Shown here: piece after piece, positions 1 to 6,432 of the stretch
Layout: each line of letters starts with the position of its first letter
How positions within the stretch are numbered: position 1 is the stretch's first letter
DNA from: Nitratifractor sp.
Lineage (GTDB): Bacteria; Campylobacterota; Campylobacteria; Campylobacterales; Sulfurovaceae
Assembly (NCBI GenBank): GCA_015490055.1
Contig: WFYP01000035.1
Location: forward strand, 1-11,255
Direction of reading: 5' to 3'
DNA length: 11,255 bases
Notes under the pieces: generated by a model
The model's database searches: none
What the model saw: the letters and a program-made list of their open reading frames with translations, nothing else
What the model was told of the DNA's origin: nothing
Translations under genes and position numbers: made by a program

Positions 1-52
1 GTATATAGTGCGTAACTTCAGTTATTAAATAAAATTGATAATCTACCATCGC

Positions 53-158
53 CGTCATTCCCGTGAAAACGGGAATCTACAATCTTAACTGCCTATAAGT
101 TGCAATTTAACTTTTTTGATAATTTAAACCGTGGATTCCCGTTTGCACGGGAATGACG
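53..158. repeat. Inverted pair of REP-like palindromes (REPIN/MITE-like)
   Basis: Two 28-base arms, 53-80 and 131-158, are inverted copies of each other with two mismatches, separated by 50 bases. Each arm is itself a hairpin: ATTCCCGT-GAAA-ACGGGAAT at 57-76 and ATTCCCGT-TTGC-ACGGGAAT at 135-154. Both fit the pattern ATTCCC-N8-GGGAAT, known as dRS3 in Neisseria and seen widely in other genomes. On the minus strand the left arm has GTAG directly before its stem (77-80). The right arm has GTGG at 131-134. The heads point inward. The pair lies downstream of ispE and may help end that transcript. No transposase is present here; mobilisation in trans is inferred. Confidence 0.8.
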
Positions 159-164
159 CAGTGG

Positions 165-180
165 CTAGCTTTTAGCTTTA
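165..180. repeat. Short heptad repeat remnant (two units)
   Basis: AGCTTTT (167-173) and AGCTTTA (174-180) are two 7-base units in tandem. On the minus strand they read as a rotation of the CTAAAAG-type units found at 5227-5268. With only two units this could be chance, but its position downstream of ispE, next to the palindromic pair, fits the other arrays. The rest of 181-280 shows no gene; GACCCTAC at 221-228 matches the outer end of the palindrome at 10270-10277 and may be a worn repeat half. Confidence 0.35.
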
Positions 181-280
181 TACATTTTATGGAGTTAAAA
201 CTATTAATTTAATGGCGTTGGACCCTACCTATTACTTTTTACATAGCATAAGTTCTTTCATCAAATCAAAATTCAGCATA

Positions 281-1060
281 TTATTTATCTATTTTAAAAA
301 ATGAGCTTCCACTACCGCTAAAGTAGTAGCCCTCTTTTTCGTGCTTTTTTAGCTCGGGATATATTAACAGTGCTGCTTTGTATAAATCGTTTAGTTTTGT
401 TGCATCTTTGGTGCTATTTAAAATATCTAGTGAACTGTTTAGCATATAGCTAGCTCCTGCGTTTGCTTTAGCATCTTTAAGATAATTTTCTTTAAAAGCT
501 TTATAAACTAGGGCAGTGTTGCAGTGTATATCTGGGGTAAAAATCTCTAAATTTAGTGGCTCTTCTTCAAACTCTTCGATAATTTCGCCAAAACCGCTTA
601 CATTTGCACTGTTGTAGCCGTAAATAAAAAATGGTACATCTGCACCTATTGTTGCACCGATATTAGCTAAAGCTTCGGTCTCAATTTGTAAGTTGCAAGC
701 TTTTTTAACCATATTCATAAAAGTTGCAGCGTTAGAGCTACCTCCGCCTAAACCTGCACCAAAGGGGATATTTTTTTTAACTACAACTTTGTGATTGTAA
801 AAAAACTCTATAATGTCTAAGTCTCCTGTGTGAGCATTTAGGGCTTTGTATGCTTTGTAGATAATATTTTGCTTTTTTGGAATATCTAGCCCCTCTATTG
901 TAAAAGTGTCGCATTTTTGGGGTACAAACTCTATTATGTCGTATAGATTTTTTACTAGCATAAAGCGAGAGTTTAGAGTGTGGTATGTTGAGCCATTATG
1001 CTCTTTTGTGCCTGTGATTTTTAAAAAAATATTTACTTTTGCGTACGATTTTTCTTTCAT
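281..1060 (-). CDS. ispE: 4-diphosphocytidyl-2-C-methyl-D-erythritol kinase (IspE)
   Basis: Cytoplasmic GHMP-family kinase of the non-mevalonate (MEP) isoprenoid pathway. It phosphorylates the 2-hydroxyl of CDP-methylerythritol using ATP. The 259-residue protein opens with SYAKVNIFL (K8 matches the catalytic lysine region) and carries the glycine-rich ATP loop PFGAGLGGGSSNAA at 99-112. The catalytic aspartate is D141 in GADVPFF, and the C-terminal GHMP motif is GSGSSFF at 249-255. It is slightly short for the family, as is usual in Campylobacterota. The ATG lies one base after the truB stop; the last truB codons supply AGAGGA as ribosome binding site, so the two genes are probably translationally coupled. 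All key residues are intact. No clear stem-loop terminator with a T run follows it, only the inverted palindromes at 53-158. Confidence 0.95.
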   Translation of the reverse strand: MKEKSYAKVNIFLKITGTKEHNGSTYHTLNSRFMLVKNLYDIIEFVPQKCDTFTIEGLDIPKKQNIIYKAYKALNAHTGDLDIIEFFYNHKVVVKKNIPFGAGLGGGSSNAATFMNMVKKACNLQIETEALANIGATIGADVPFFIYGYNSANVSGFGEIIEEFEEEPLNLEIFTPDIHCNTALVYKAFKENYLKDAKANAGASYMLNSSLDILNSTKDATKLNDLYKAALLIYPELKKHEKEGYYFSGSGSSFFKIDK

Positions 1061-1061
1061 T

Positions 1062-1895
1062 TTAATCCTCTAAAATTGGCTTTGGTATTCTGTTGAGTCT
1101 ATATTTTACCTCTATATCGTTTATCTCTATTATTGAGTAAAAGTTTTTTGTCTCTATTAGGTATGTGCCACTATCTTGCTTTTCAAAATAGCTTGCGTCT
1201 ATCTTTTTGCCAAGCTCTAGCACATCTTCGTCGGCTAAGAAGTGGTTTGTTGGTATTTTTAGGTACTTAAATGGGTTTAGTGCCTTTTGGTTTTCGTATC
1301 TAAACTTACCTTCGTTTATGCGGTGCAGGGCACTTAGTGTAGCTGTAACATTTAAGCGGTTTGCTATCTCTTGTGCGATAGAGCGGATATAAGAGCCTTC
1401 GCTAACTTCGATTTCGAAAGTTATAAATGGGTGGTTGTAGTTTATCAATTTTATGCTGTAAATTTGTGATGTTATCTCTTTTAACTTAACATCTTTACCT
1501 TCTCGTGCTAAATCGTAAGCCTTTTTACCAGATATTTTTTTGGCACTATATTTTGGCGGTAGATATGTTAGTGAGCCAATTAAAGAATTTAGAGTAGCTT
1601 TAATATCTTCTAAATTTAGGGTAGGGCACTCAGTTATACTTGTAACATTCTCTATATCTAAACTATCCGAGCTAGCCCCAAGCCACATAGTTGCACGGTA
1701 ACTTTTTGGAGCTTTATCTAAAAACTGAAATAGCTTTGTATATACACCAGTTGCTACAATTAAGCACCCAGTAGCAAATGGGTCAAGTGTGCCAGAGAAG
1801 CCAACTTTTTTAGTTCCATATTTACGCTTTATTCTATACATATAGTTATTCGATGATACAAATATAGGTTTATTTACTACAAATAGTCTGTTCAA
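1062..1895 (-). CDS. truB: tRNA pseudouridine(55) synthase (TruB)
   Basis: Converts U55 in the T-loop of tRNAs to pseudouridine. The 277-residue protein has the TruB signature GTLDPFATG with the catalytic aspartate D38. It also has the PPKYSAKKISGKKAYDLAREGK region at about 113-134, given here by its ends (PPKYSA, AREGK), and the EGSYIRSIAQEI motif at 166-177. The C-terminal ~70 residues form a short variable domain rather than a full PUA domain. The start is TTG (1893-1895), supported by CGGAG six bases upstream and by the resulting N-terminus MNRLFVVNKP, which matches the family. It sits 97 bases downstream of uvrD across a repeat-filled gap and overlaps the ispE ribosome binding site. In Campylobacter, from memory, csrA lies between truB and ispE; here it is absent. 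Confidence 0.95.
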   Translation of the reverse strand: MNRLFVVNKPIFVSSNNYMYRIKRKYGTKKVGFSGTLDPFATGCLIVATGVYTKLFQFLDKAPKSYRATMWLGASSDSLDIENVTSITECPTLNLEDIKATLNSLIGSLTYLPPKYSAKKISGKKAYDLAREGKDVKLKEITSQIYSIKLINYNHPFITFEIEVSEGSYIRSIAQEIANRLNVTATLSALHRINEGKFRYENQKALNPFKYLKIPTNHFLADEDVLELGKKIDASYFEKQDSGTYLIETKNFYSIIEINDIEVKYRLNRIPKPILED

Positions 1896-1912
1896 AAAAA
1901 ACTCCGTTTTTT

Positions 1913-1933
1913 GGTTGATGGTTAATAGTTTTT
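1913..1933. repeat. GGTTRAT heptad units
   Basis: GGTTGAT (1913-1919) and GGTTAAT (1920-1926), followed by the weaker AGTTTTT (1927-1933), form a tandem with a 7-base period. This is a different unit from the CTTAGAG-type array 30 bases away in the same uvrD-truB gap. It lies just upstream of the truB ribosome binding site (1902-1906). Confidence 0.45.
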
Positions 1934-1936
1934 AAA

Positions 1937-1949
1937 GCGACGAAGTCGC
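1937..1949. repeat. Small GC-rich hairpin GCGAC-GAA-GTCGC
   Basis: A perfect 5-base stem with a GAA loop sits between uvrD and truB. Read in the uvrD direction it is TGCGAC-TTC-GTCGCT followed by only a short T stretch, so it is at best a weak terminator. It may be a repeat-family hairpin, since similar short GCGAC hairpins recur in intergenic DNA of many bacteria. It has no GTAG foot, unlike the other palindromes in this window. Confidence 0.5.
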
Positions 1950-1956
1950 ACAAATT

Positions 1957-1993
1957 AGCTCTCTGCTCTTAGCCCTTAGCTCTAAGCTCTCTC
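1957..1993 (-). repeat. Heptad tandem array A (CTTAGAG type) at the uvrD 3' end
   Basis: Five contiguous degenerate 7-base units occupy 1959-1993. Read in the uvrD direction they are GAGAGAG, CTTAGAG, CTAAGGG, CTAAGAG and CAGAGAG, followed by CTAA. The first unit overlaps the last base of the uvrD TAG stop. The unit and its orientation relative to the upstream gene match arrays at 5227-5268 and 10024-10062. Confidence 0.75.
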
Positions 1994-4047
1994 TATATCG
2001 GTTCTACAAACGAGCTTAATATCTCTTTGTGGTTTCCGCCAAAGTTTATTTTTAATTTATACTCTTTGCCACTTTTTGTTACCTCTTGTACTCTTCCTAT
2101 ACCAAATATTTTATGCTTTACTAAATCGCCTTTATTATAATCAGCCGATTTTGTAACTTTAAGGCTAGCGTGTTTAACAAGTCCAGCTTCGCCTAAGAAT
2201 CGGCTCTTTTTTACATGTTTTCTCTGACCTTTGTAGAAACGGCTATCTATGTAGCATAGTGTTAAGCTCTTTTTTGCTCTTGTAAATGCTACATATGCTA
2301 AACGGCGTTCTTCTTCTATATCGGTTGTTTCGCTAATAATTGGGAAAAACTCTTCTTCTAAGCCAATAACATATAGATACTCAAACTCTAAACCTTTAGA
2401 AGCGTGTACACTCATAATATTTATGGCATCTTCTTCTACTTGGTCTTGGTCGCTTTGCAAAGTTATATCGGCTAAAAACTTTTCTAATGTTAGTTCTTCA
2501 TCTTTAAATATTGCATCTCTAAAGTATCCGTAAAATTCATCTATGTTTAAAACTCTATCGAAACCATCAACCATTGCAGAGTAGTACTCTCGCAGACCTA
2601 TATGCTCATCGAATAGGTTTATAAGTGTACCTAAATTATCTTTTTCAGCTTGCAGGAGTTTTATGGTTTCTATAAACTCTTCTACATTTTTAATAGCCTT
2701 TTTACTAAGAATAGATGCCAACTCTTCACTTGTGGCTGTGCTTAAAGCTGTAAAAATAGGAAGCTTTTTCTTTTCGGCAAAATCTCTTATCTTACCTAAA
2801 CTAGAAGCCCCAATTCCGCGTTTTGGTTTGTTTATAACTCTTAAAAGCGAGAAGTCGTCATCACTATTACTAATAATTCTAAGGTAGCTTATAATATCTT
2901 TTATTTCGGCACGCTCATAGAAGCGAATACCACCAATTAATTTATAAGCAAGCCCAGCTTTACTAAAACCCTCTTCTAAAGAACGAGATAGAGCATTTAT
3001 TCTGTATAACACAGCTATTTCGCTCGGGTTTACGCCACGGTTTATTAAATCTTTTATTTCACTAGCTATGGTTCTAGCTTCGTAAACTTCATCCATTGAA
3101 TGGAGCAGTTTTACATCTTCGCCTTCGCCCATATGGCTTATTAACTTTTTGCCAAGTCTTTTACGGTTGTGCTCTATTAACTTATTTGCAACATCTAAAA
3201 TTTGCTGTGTCGAGCGGTAGTTTACCTCTAATTTAACAACTTTTGAGCCTTCGAAATGATTATGAAACTCTAATATATTTCGAATATTTGCACCACGCCA
3301 ACCATAAATACTCTGGTCGTCATCTCCAACGACACATAAGTTTCTTCTCTCACCTGCTAAAAGTTTTAGTAATTGATACTGCAATTCGTTAGTGTCTTGA
3401 TACTCATCTACCATTATGTATTGGTATCGATTATTTGTCTCTTCTCTTAAATCATCATTCTCTAATAGTATTTTATATGTTAAAGCCAGCAAGTCATCAA
3501 AATCTACTAAATTATTCTCTAGTAATCTTTTTTGATACTCTATATATACTTTTGCAGCTTTTTTATAGTCTGCTAGTTCTGCTTTCTCTAACGCCTCTTG
3601 AGGGTCTAGTAGAATATTTTTATATTTAGATATTTCGCTTGTTAAAAAAGAGGTTTGCAACTCAATTTTTAAATCTTTACATATCGCTTTTACCATTCTT
3701 TTTTGGTCGTCGCTATCTATTATGTTAAATGTATTTTTTCTGCCAAGTCTTGAGATATTAAATTTTAAAAACAGAAGCCCAAATTTATGGAATGTACAAA
3801 GCAGTGGCATAGAGCTTGAACTCTCGCCTATAAGCCTTATGGCACGGTTTCTCATTTCGCTTGCGGCTTTGTTTGTAAAAGTTAGTGTTAAAGTGTTTAG
3901 TGGGTCTATGCCCACCTCGCCTATAAGGTATGCTAAACGAGTTGTAAGTGTTTTGGTCTTTCCACTACCTGCACCTGCTAATATTAGTAGCGGACCATCA
4001 ATATGTGTTGCAGCATCTCGTTGCGATTCGTTTAGCTCATCTAGCAT
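1993..4047 (-). CDS. uvrD: UvrD/PcrA-family DNA helicase (superfamily 1A)
   Basis: ATP-dependent 3'-5' DNA helicase acting in nucleotide excision repair, mismatch repair and removal of protein from DNA. All SF1A motifs are visible in the 684-residue protein: Walker A AGAGSGKT at 24-31, motif II DEYQD at 214-218, motif III GDDDQSIYGWRGA at 241-253, and NYRST at 276-280. Motif V SVHASKGLEF is at 546-555 and motif VI VAFTRAKK at 586-593. The last ~45 residues (from about 639, GDLVKHKIFGIGRV) look like the Tudor-like C-terminal domain of PcrA/UvrD that contacts RNA polymerase. It starts at an ATG preceded by AGAGAA. It is the first gene of the minus-strand set uvrD-truB-ispE. Campylobacterota annotations use uvrD, pcrA or rep for this protein; the Tudor-like tail favours UvrD/PcrA over Rep. 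Confidence 0.93.
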   Translation of the reverse strand: MLDELNESQRDAATHIDGPLLILAGAGSGKTKTLTTRLAYLIGEVGIDPLNTLTLTFTNKAASEMRNRAIRLIGESSSSMPLLCTFHKFGLLFLKFNISRLGRKNTFNIIDSDDQKRMVKAICKDLKIELQTSFLTSEISKYKNILLDPQEALEKAELADYKKAAKVYIEYQKRLLENNLVDFDDLLALTYKILLENDDLREETNNRYQYIMVDEYQDTNELQYQLLKLLAGERRNLCVVGDDDQSIYGWRGANIRNILEFHNHFEGSKVVKLEVNYRSTQQILDVANKLIEHNRKRLGKKLISHMGEGEDVKLLHSMDEVYEARTIASEIKDLINRGVNPSEIAVLYRINALSRSLEEGFSKAGLAYKLIGGIRFYERAEIKDIISYLRIISNSDDDFSLLRVINKPKRGIGASSLGKIRDFAEKKKLPIFTALSTATSEELASILSKKAIKNVEEFIETIKLLQAEKDNLGTLINLFDEHIGLREYYSAMVDGFDRVLNIDEFYGYFRDAIFKDEELTLEKFLADITLQSDQDQVEEDAINIMSVHASKGLEFEYLYVIGLEEEFFPIISETTDIEEERRLAYVAFTRAKKSLTLCYIDSRFYKGQRKHVKKSRFLGEAGLVKHASLKVTKSADYNKGDLVKHKIFGIGRVQEVTKSGKEYKLKINFGGNHKEILSSFVEPI

Positions 4048-4115
4048 CTATTCTCTTTTTTATTATTATTATACATTCTCTATCGTTAAAATAGTATTAA
4101 GTGTATTATGTTTCA

Positions 4116-4145
4116 ATTATAGTCAAGGTTTTATTATTTTATCAA
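4116..4145 (-). promoter_or_regulatory. Putative sigma-70-type promoter for uvrD
   Basis: On the minus strand TTGATA (4140-4145) is followed after 18 bases by a perfect TATAAT (4116-4121). Transcription would begin near 4108, giving a leader of about 60 bases before the uvrD ATG. The region is AT-rich, so the -35 match alone carries little weight. Confidence 0.5.
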
Positions 4146-4236
4146 AGTGTTAAGTTTAGTATCACTTAATAACTATATTTTAGTATAAAAATTAATTATT
4201 TATATATTTAAGCAATCAAATAAGAAGAGATTACAA

Positions 4237-4261
4237 AATGTTATGTTAGAATATTAACATT
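4237..4261. promoter_or_regulatory. Dyad AATGTTA-N11-TAACATT, likely LysR-type operator
   Basis: A perfect 7-base inverted repeat with an 11-base spacer, which matches the T-N11-A architecture of LysR-type regulator boxes. It lies 64 bases upstream of the lysR TTG start, in the gap shared with divergent uvrD. Autoregulation by the adjacent regulator is the natural inference. A second, nested dyad (ATGTTA-N6-TAACAT at 4243-4260) shares the right arm. Confidence 0.55.
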
Positions 4262-4325
4262 ATTCAATAAGTTATTGTTATATCTGAAGTTGCTTTTTGT
4301 ATATATTTCTAGGAAGGGGCATATT

Positions 4326-5228
4326 TTGCTGAAAGATTTTTCAAAATTGGAGACATTTTTAATTGTTGTTAGAGAAAGAGGTTTTTCTAAAGCCTCTAAT
4401 AAACTTGGGGTATCTCAACCTGCTGTGACTCAGCAAATTAAGTATTTAGAAAGCTATTTAGAGACTAAATTAATAGAGAGAAAAAAGAGTGGCATTAAAC
4501 TTACATCTACGGGTGAAGAGTTATATAAAATTGCAGTGGAATTAGAGGCAGCTGTTGTTCAAGCAGAGAACAAGATATTAAAAATTATAGATAAAGATAT
4601 TACCTTTAATCTCGGGGCTTCTTTTACTATTGGTAATTATATATTACCTGGTGAGTGTTTACAAGAGATAAAAAAATCTATTGGAAATGATGTAAAATTA
4701 ACTATAGAAGTTAGTAAAGTTATAGTCGAAAAATTAAAAGAGCGTTCAATAGATTTAGGACTTATAGAAGCTCCTATTTATGATGAAGATTTAGTATATA
4801 GAAAATGGTTAGATGATGAGCTAGTACTTGTAAGTAATACACCACTTCCTAGAGTTGTAAATACAGAAGATTTATATAATTTCGATTGGGTTTGTCGTGA
4901 AGTTGGTAGCCATACTAGAAAAATAGTTCAAGAGAAGTTTGAAAATCTTAATGTATCATGTAAAGATTTTAATATAGTATCTGAAGTAAATAGCTCAACA
5001 GCTGTACTTAACACTATTAGTAGAAGCAAGCAAAACCTAGAAAGACCAATAGTATCTATAATCTCTAAATATGCAATAGCACAAGAGGTTAATGATAAAA
5101 AGCTCTTTCAATCAAGAATTCATGGTATTGCAATGGATAGAACTTTATACATTGTTTACAATAAGAATAATAAAAATAATCCATATGTAATTACTGCTAC
5201 TGATTATATTTTATCTGGTAAATGCTAA
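4326..5228 (+). CDS. LysR-family transcriptional regulator
   Basis: Predicted DNA-binding regulator of 300 residues, the normal size for the family. Residues 1-60 form the winged helix-turn-helix, with the recognition helix in SQPAVTQQIKYLE (30-42). A linker helix runs to about 90. The effector-binding domain then begins near LGASFTIGNYILP (96-108) and contains the typical IDLGLIEAP segment (142-150). I place the start at TTG 4326 because AGGAAGGGG (4311-4319) lies six bases upstream and the protein then begins MLKDFSKLETFL, as family members do. Opening at 4275 adds 17 residues with no ribosome binding site. The target genes and effector are not evident; divergent uvrD is a housekeeping gene, so the regulated genes may lie elsewhere. 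Confidence 0.88.
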   Translation: MLKDFSKLETFLIVVRERGFSKASNKLGVSQPAVTQQIKYLESYLETKLIERKKSGIKLTSTGEELYKIAVELEAAVVQAENKILKIIDKDITFNLGASFTIGNYILPGECLQEIKKSIGNDVKLTIEVSKVIVEKLKERSIDLGLIEAPIYDEDLVYRKWLDDELVLVSNTPLPRVVNTEDLYNFDWVCREVGSHTRKIVQEKFENLNVSCKDFNIVSEVNSSTAVLNTISRSKQNLERPIVSIISKYAIAQEVNDKKLFQSRIHGIAMDRTLYIVYNKNNKNNPYVITATDYILSGKC

Positions 5229-5268
5229 GGAAGCAGAAAGCTTAAAGCCTAAAGCTAAAAGCTTTTAC
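5227..5268 (+). repeat. Heptad tandem array B at the lysR 3' end
   Basis: Six contiguous 7-base units: AAGGAAG, CAGAAAG, CTTAAAG, CCTAAAG, CTAAAAG and CTTTTAC. The first overlaps the lysR TAA stop and the last ends 6 bases short of the convergent rhodanese gene. Outer GCAG (5233-5236) and CTGC (5269-5272) plus inner AAAGCTT/AAGCTTT segments allow a bulged hairpin, so it could act as a two-way terminator, although it lacks a T run. Confidence 0.75.
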
Positions 5269-5274
5269 CTGCAT

Positions 5275-5673
5275 CTATTTGACAGTTTTATGCTTAGTGT
5301 TTATCCAGCCGTACTCTATACCGCCTTTTAATTCGTAAACTTTTTTAAATCCTAATTTATCGCTTAGCCATTTGCCTAACTCTTTTGTTCTGTTTGCGTG
5401 TGCACAATATATTATAAATGGTTGTTCTTTATCTTTAACTAAATGTCCTAATTTGAACATAAAGTTTGGTACATTTGCTCTACCTAATGGGGTAAAGAAC
5501 ATAATTTTATGAGCGCCTTTAATAATACCTCTATCTTTCCACTCCTGTGGAGTTCTAATGTCTATTACTGGAACTCCCTGCTTTTGCATTTTAATTAATG
5601 TATCTGCATTTACATCTTTTAATTCTGCAAATAGCGAGTATGATAGTGCAATTATTAACATTAGTTTCTTCAT
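5275..5673 (-). CDS. Exported single-domain rhodanese (sulfurtransferase-like)
   Basis: A 132-residue protein with a signal peptide (MKKLMLIIALSYSLFA, likely cut near residue 16) followed by one rhodanese domain, so it should act in the periplasm. The fold markers are IDIRTPQEW (37-45), the active-site loop CAHANRT (90-96) with catalytic C90 and the CxxxxR arginine R95, and LKGG (115-118) before the C-terminal tryptophan. Rhodaneses transfer sulfane sulfur through a cysteine persulfide; the donor and acceptor here are unknown. The ATG start has AAGGAAG upstream. The gene converges with lysR and is divergent from the exported alpha-crystallin gene, with a shared 139-base control region. It resembles the small periplasmic rhodaneses common in sulfur-metabolising Campylobacterota. 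Confidence 0.9.
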   Translation of the reverse strand: MKKLMLIIALSYSLFAELKDVNADTLIKMQKQGVPVIDIRTPQEWKDRGIIKGAHKIMFFTPLGRANVPNFMFKLGHLVKDKEQPFIIYCAHANRTKELGKWLSDKLGFKKVYELKGGIEYGWINTKHKTVK

Positions 5674-5712
5674 CTGTTTCTTCCTTTTTCTTTTTGTTAT
5701 AATATCAATTTG

Positions 5713-5741
5713 TTATGTAGTTAATCTGTAATGCTACATAA
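5713..5741. promoter_or_regulatory. Dyad TTATGTAG-N13-CTACATAA in divergent promoter region
   Basis: A perfect 8-base inverted repeat with a 13-base spacer, lying 40 bases upstream of the rhodanese ATG and 72 bases upstream of the alpha-crystallin ATG. Its placement suggests an operator serving one or both genes. I do not recognise the regulator. Confidence 0.45.
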
Positions 5742-5742
5742 G

Positions 5743-5774
5743 TTGCATTAATATTTTTTTAACATTTGTATAAT
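5743..5774 (+). promoter_or_regulatory. Putative promoter for the alpha-crystallin gene
   Basis: A perfect -10 hexamer TATAAT at 5769-5774, with TTGCAT (5743-5748) as a weak -35 at a long 20-base spacing. Campylobacterota promoters often depend on the -10 and T-rich upstream DNA, both present here. Transcription would start near 5781, giving a leader of about 32 bases. Confidence 0.5.
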
Positions 5775-5812
5775 AGCATATGATTATAAATTTATCAATT
5801 AAGGAGTTAATT

Positions 5813-6331
5813 ATGAAAAAAATTCTATTACCATTAGTTACATCTATGGCACTATTTGGAGCGAGCAACAGTGCAAAAGTTATGAATGACCCATTTGAGC
5901 AAATGGATAAAGTTTTTCAAATGCAAATGCAACAAATGGATCAAATGCAAAAGCAGATGGATAGTATGTTTAAAGTGTTTGAGCAAAATAATTTTAGTGG
6001 CTCTAAAATGCCAGTAATATTTAGTGGTGGTGGTATGATGAGTAGTGGTATTGTAGATAAAAAAGACCATTACGAAGTTGCCCTAAAAATAGGTAAAGGT
6101 AAAAATACAAAAGTAGATGTAAAAGCTAAAAATGGAATACTGACAATTTCTGTAGAGCAATCTAAAGAGGCGGCTAAAACAAATGGACAGTATGGAAATG
6201 TAAAAAGTTTTTCAAGAAGTTCATATGTACAGAGTTTTACATTACCTAAAGACGCAGATGGAGCAAAAGCAGATTATGAGTTAAAAGATGACAAAATTAT
6301 AGTTAAAATTCCTAAAATTAATAAAAAATGA
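5813..6331 (+). CDS. Exported Hsp20/alpha-crystallin protein with Met-rich helix
   Basis: A 172-residue protein with three parts. A signal peptide (1 to about 17, MKKILLPLVTSMALFGA) predicts export. A helix from about 27 to 58 is rich in Met and Gln, with M31, F35, M42, M45, M49, M52 and F56 at coiled-coil core positions. An alpha-crystallin domain then runs from about 79 (GIVDKKDHYEVAL) to the end, closing with the IIVKIPK motif typical of small heat-shock proteins. Small heat-shock proteins hold unfolding proteins without ATP, usually in the cytoplasm; a periplasmic one is less common. AAGGAG at 5801-5806 fixes the start at 5813; an in-frame upstream codon at 5780 has no such site. It is divergent from the exported rhodanese, which suggests an envelope-stress role. 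Metal binding by the methionines is possible but unproven. Confidence 0.82.
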   Translation: MKKILLPLVTSMALFGASNSAKVMNDPFEQMDKVFQMQMQQMDQMQKQMDSMFKVFEQNNFSGSKMPVIFSGGGMMSSGIVDKKDHYEVALKIGKGKNTKVDVKAKNGILTISVEQSKEAAKTNGQYGNVKSFSRSSYVQSFTLPKDADGAKADYELKDDKIIVKIPKINKK

Positions 6332-6348
6332 TTTAAATCAACTTTTTT
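6329..6348 (+). terminator. Possible weak intrinsic terminator
   Basis: The palindrome TGATTTAAATCA (6329-6340) includes the TGA stop of the alpha-crystallin gene and is followed by TTTTTT (6343-6348). The preceding A run (6324-6328) can pair with the T run across a 2-base bulge. The stem is AT-only, so strength is doubtful. Confidence 0.4.
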
Positions 6349-6362
6349 AATTTTAAATAGGA

Positions 6363-6368
6363 TATAAT
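6363..6368 (+). promoter_or_regulatory. Putative -10 element for the 6433-10018 operon
   Basis: TATAAT lies 64 bases upstream of the first ATG, directly after a T/A-rich block. No convincing -35 is visible. Transcription would start near 6375, leaving a leader of about 58 bases. I saw no FNR/NnrR-type TTGAT-N4-ATCAA box in it. Confidence 0.45.
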
Positions 6369-6432
6369 CACTCCGTATTAAAATAAGTATTAGTTTATTT
6401 ATATATAAGCTAATCAAATATAAGGAGATTAA

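Noticed and set aside
221..228. GACCCTAC, matching the outer end of the palindrome at 10270-10277
   Set aside because: Only eight bases match and there is no partner arm, so a degraded repeat half cannot be distinguished from chance.
232..279. A 15-codon open frame on the minus strand just after ispE (MLNFDLMKELMLCKK)
   Set aside because: Too short, with no recognisable motif and no clear ribosome binding site apart from the ispE end. It could be a gene remnant, but nothing supports it.
3722..4153. A 143-codon plus-strand open frame
   Set aside because: Most of it is antisense to the well-supported uvrD gene and it shows no motif or ribosome binding site.
4275..4325. Upstream extension of the LysR protein by 17 residues
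   Set aside because: The strong ribosome binding site at 4311-4319 and family-like N-terminus place the start at 4326; the extension would run through that site.
5780..5812. Upstream start for the alpha-crystallin gene
   Set aside because: AAGGAG at 5801-5806 and the signal peptide beginning MKKILLPL mark 5813 as the start; the longer form would begin at the predicted transcription start.
6375..6432. A possible NO- or oxygen-responsive operator in the operon leader
   Set aside because: I found no FNR/NnrR-type TTGAT-N4-ATCAA or similar dyad, so the proposed redox regulation has no cis-element support here.
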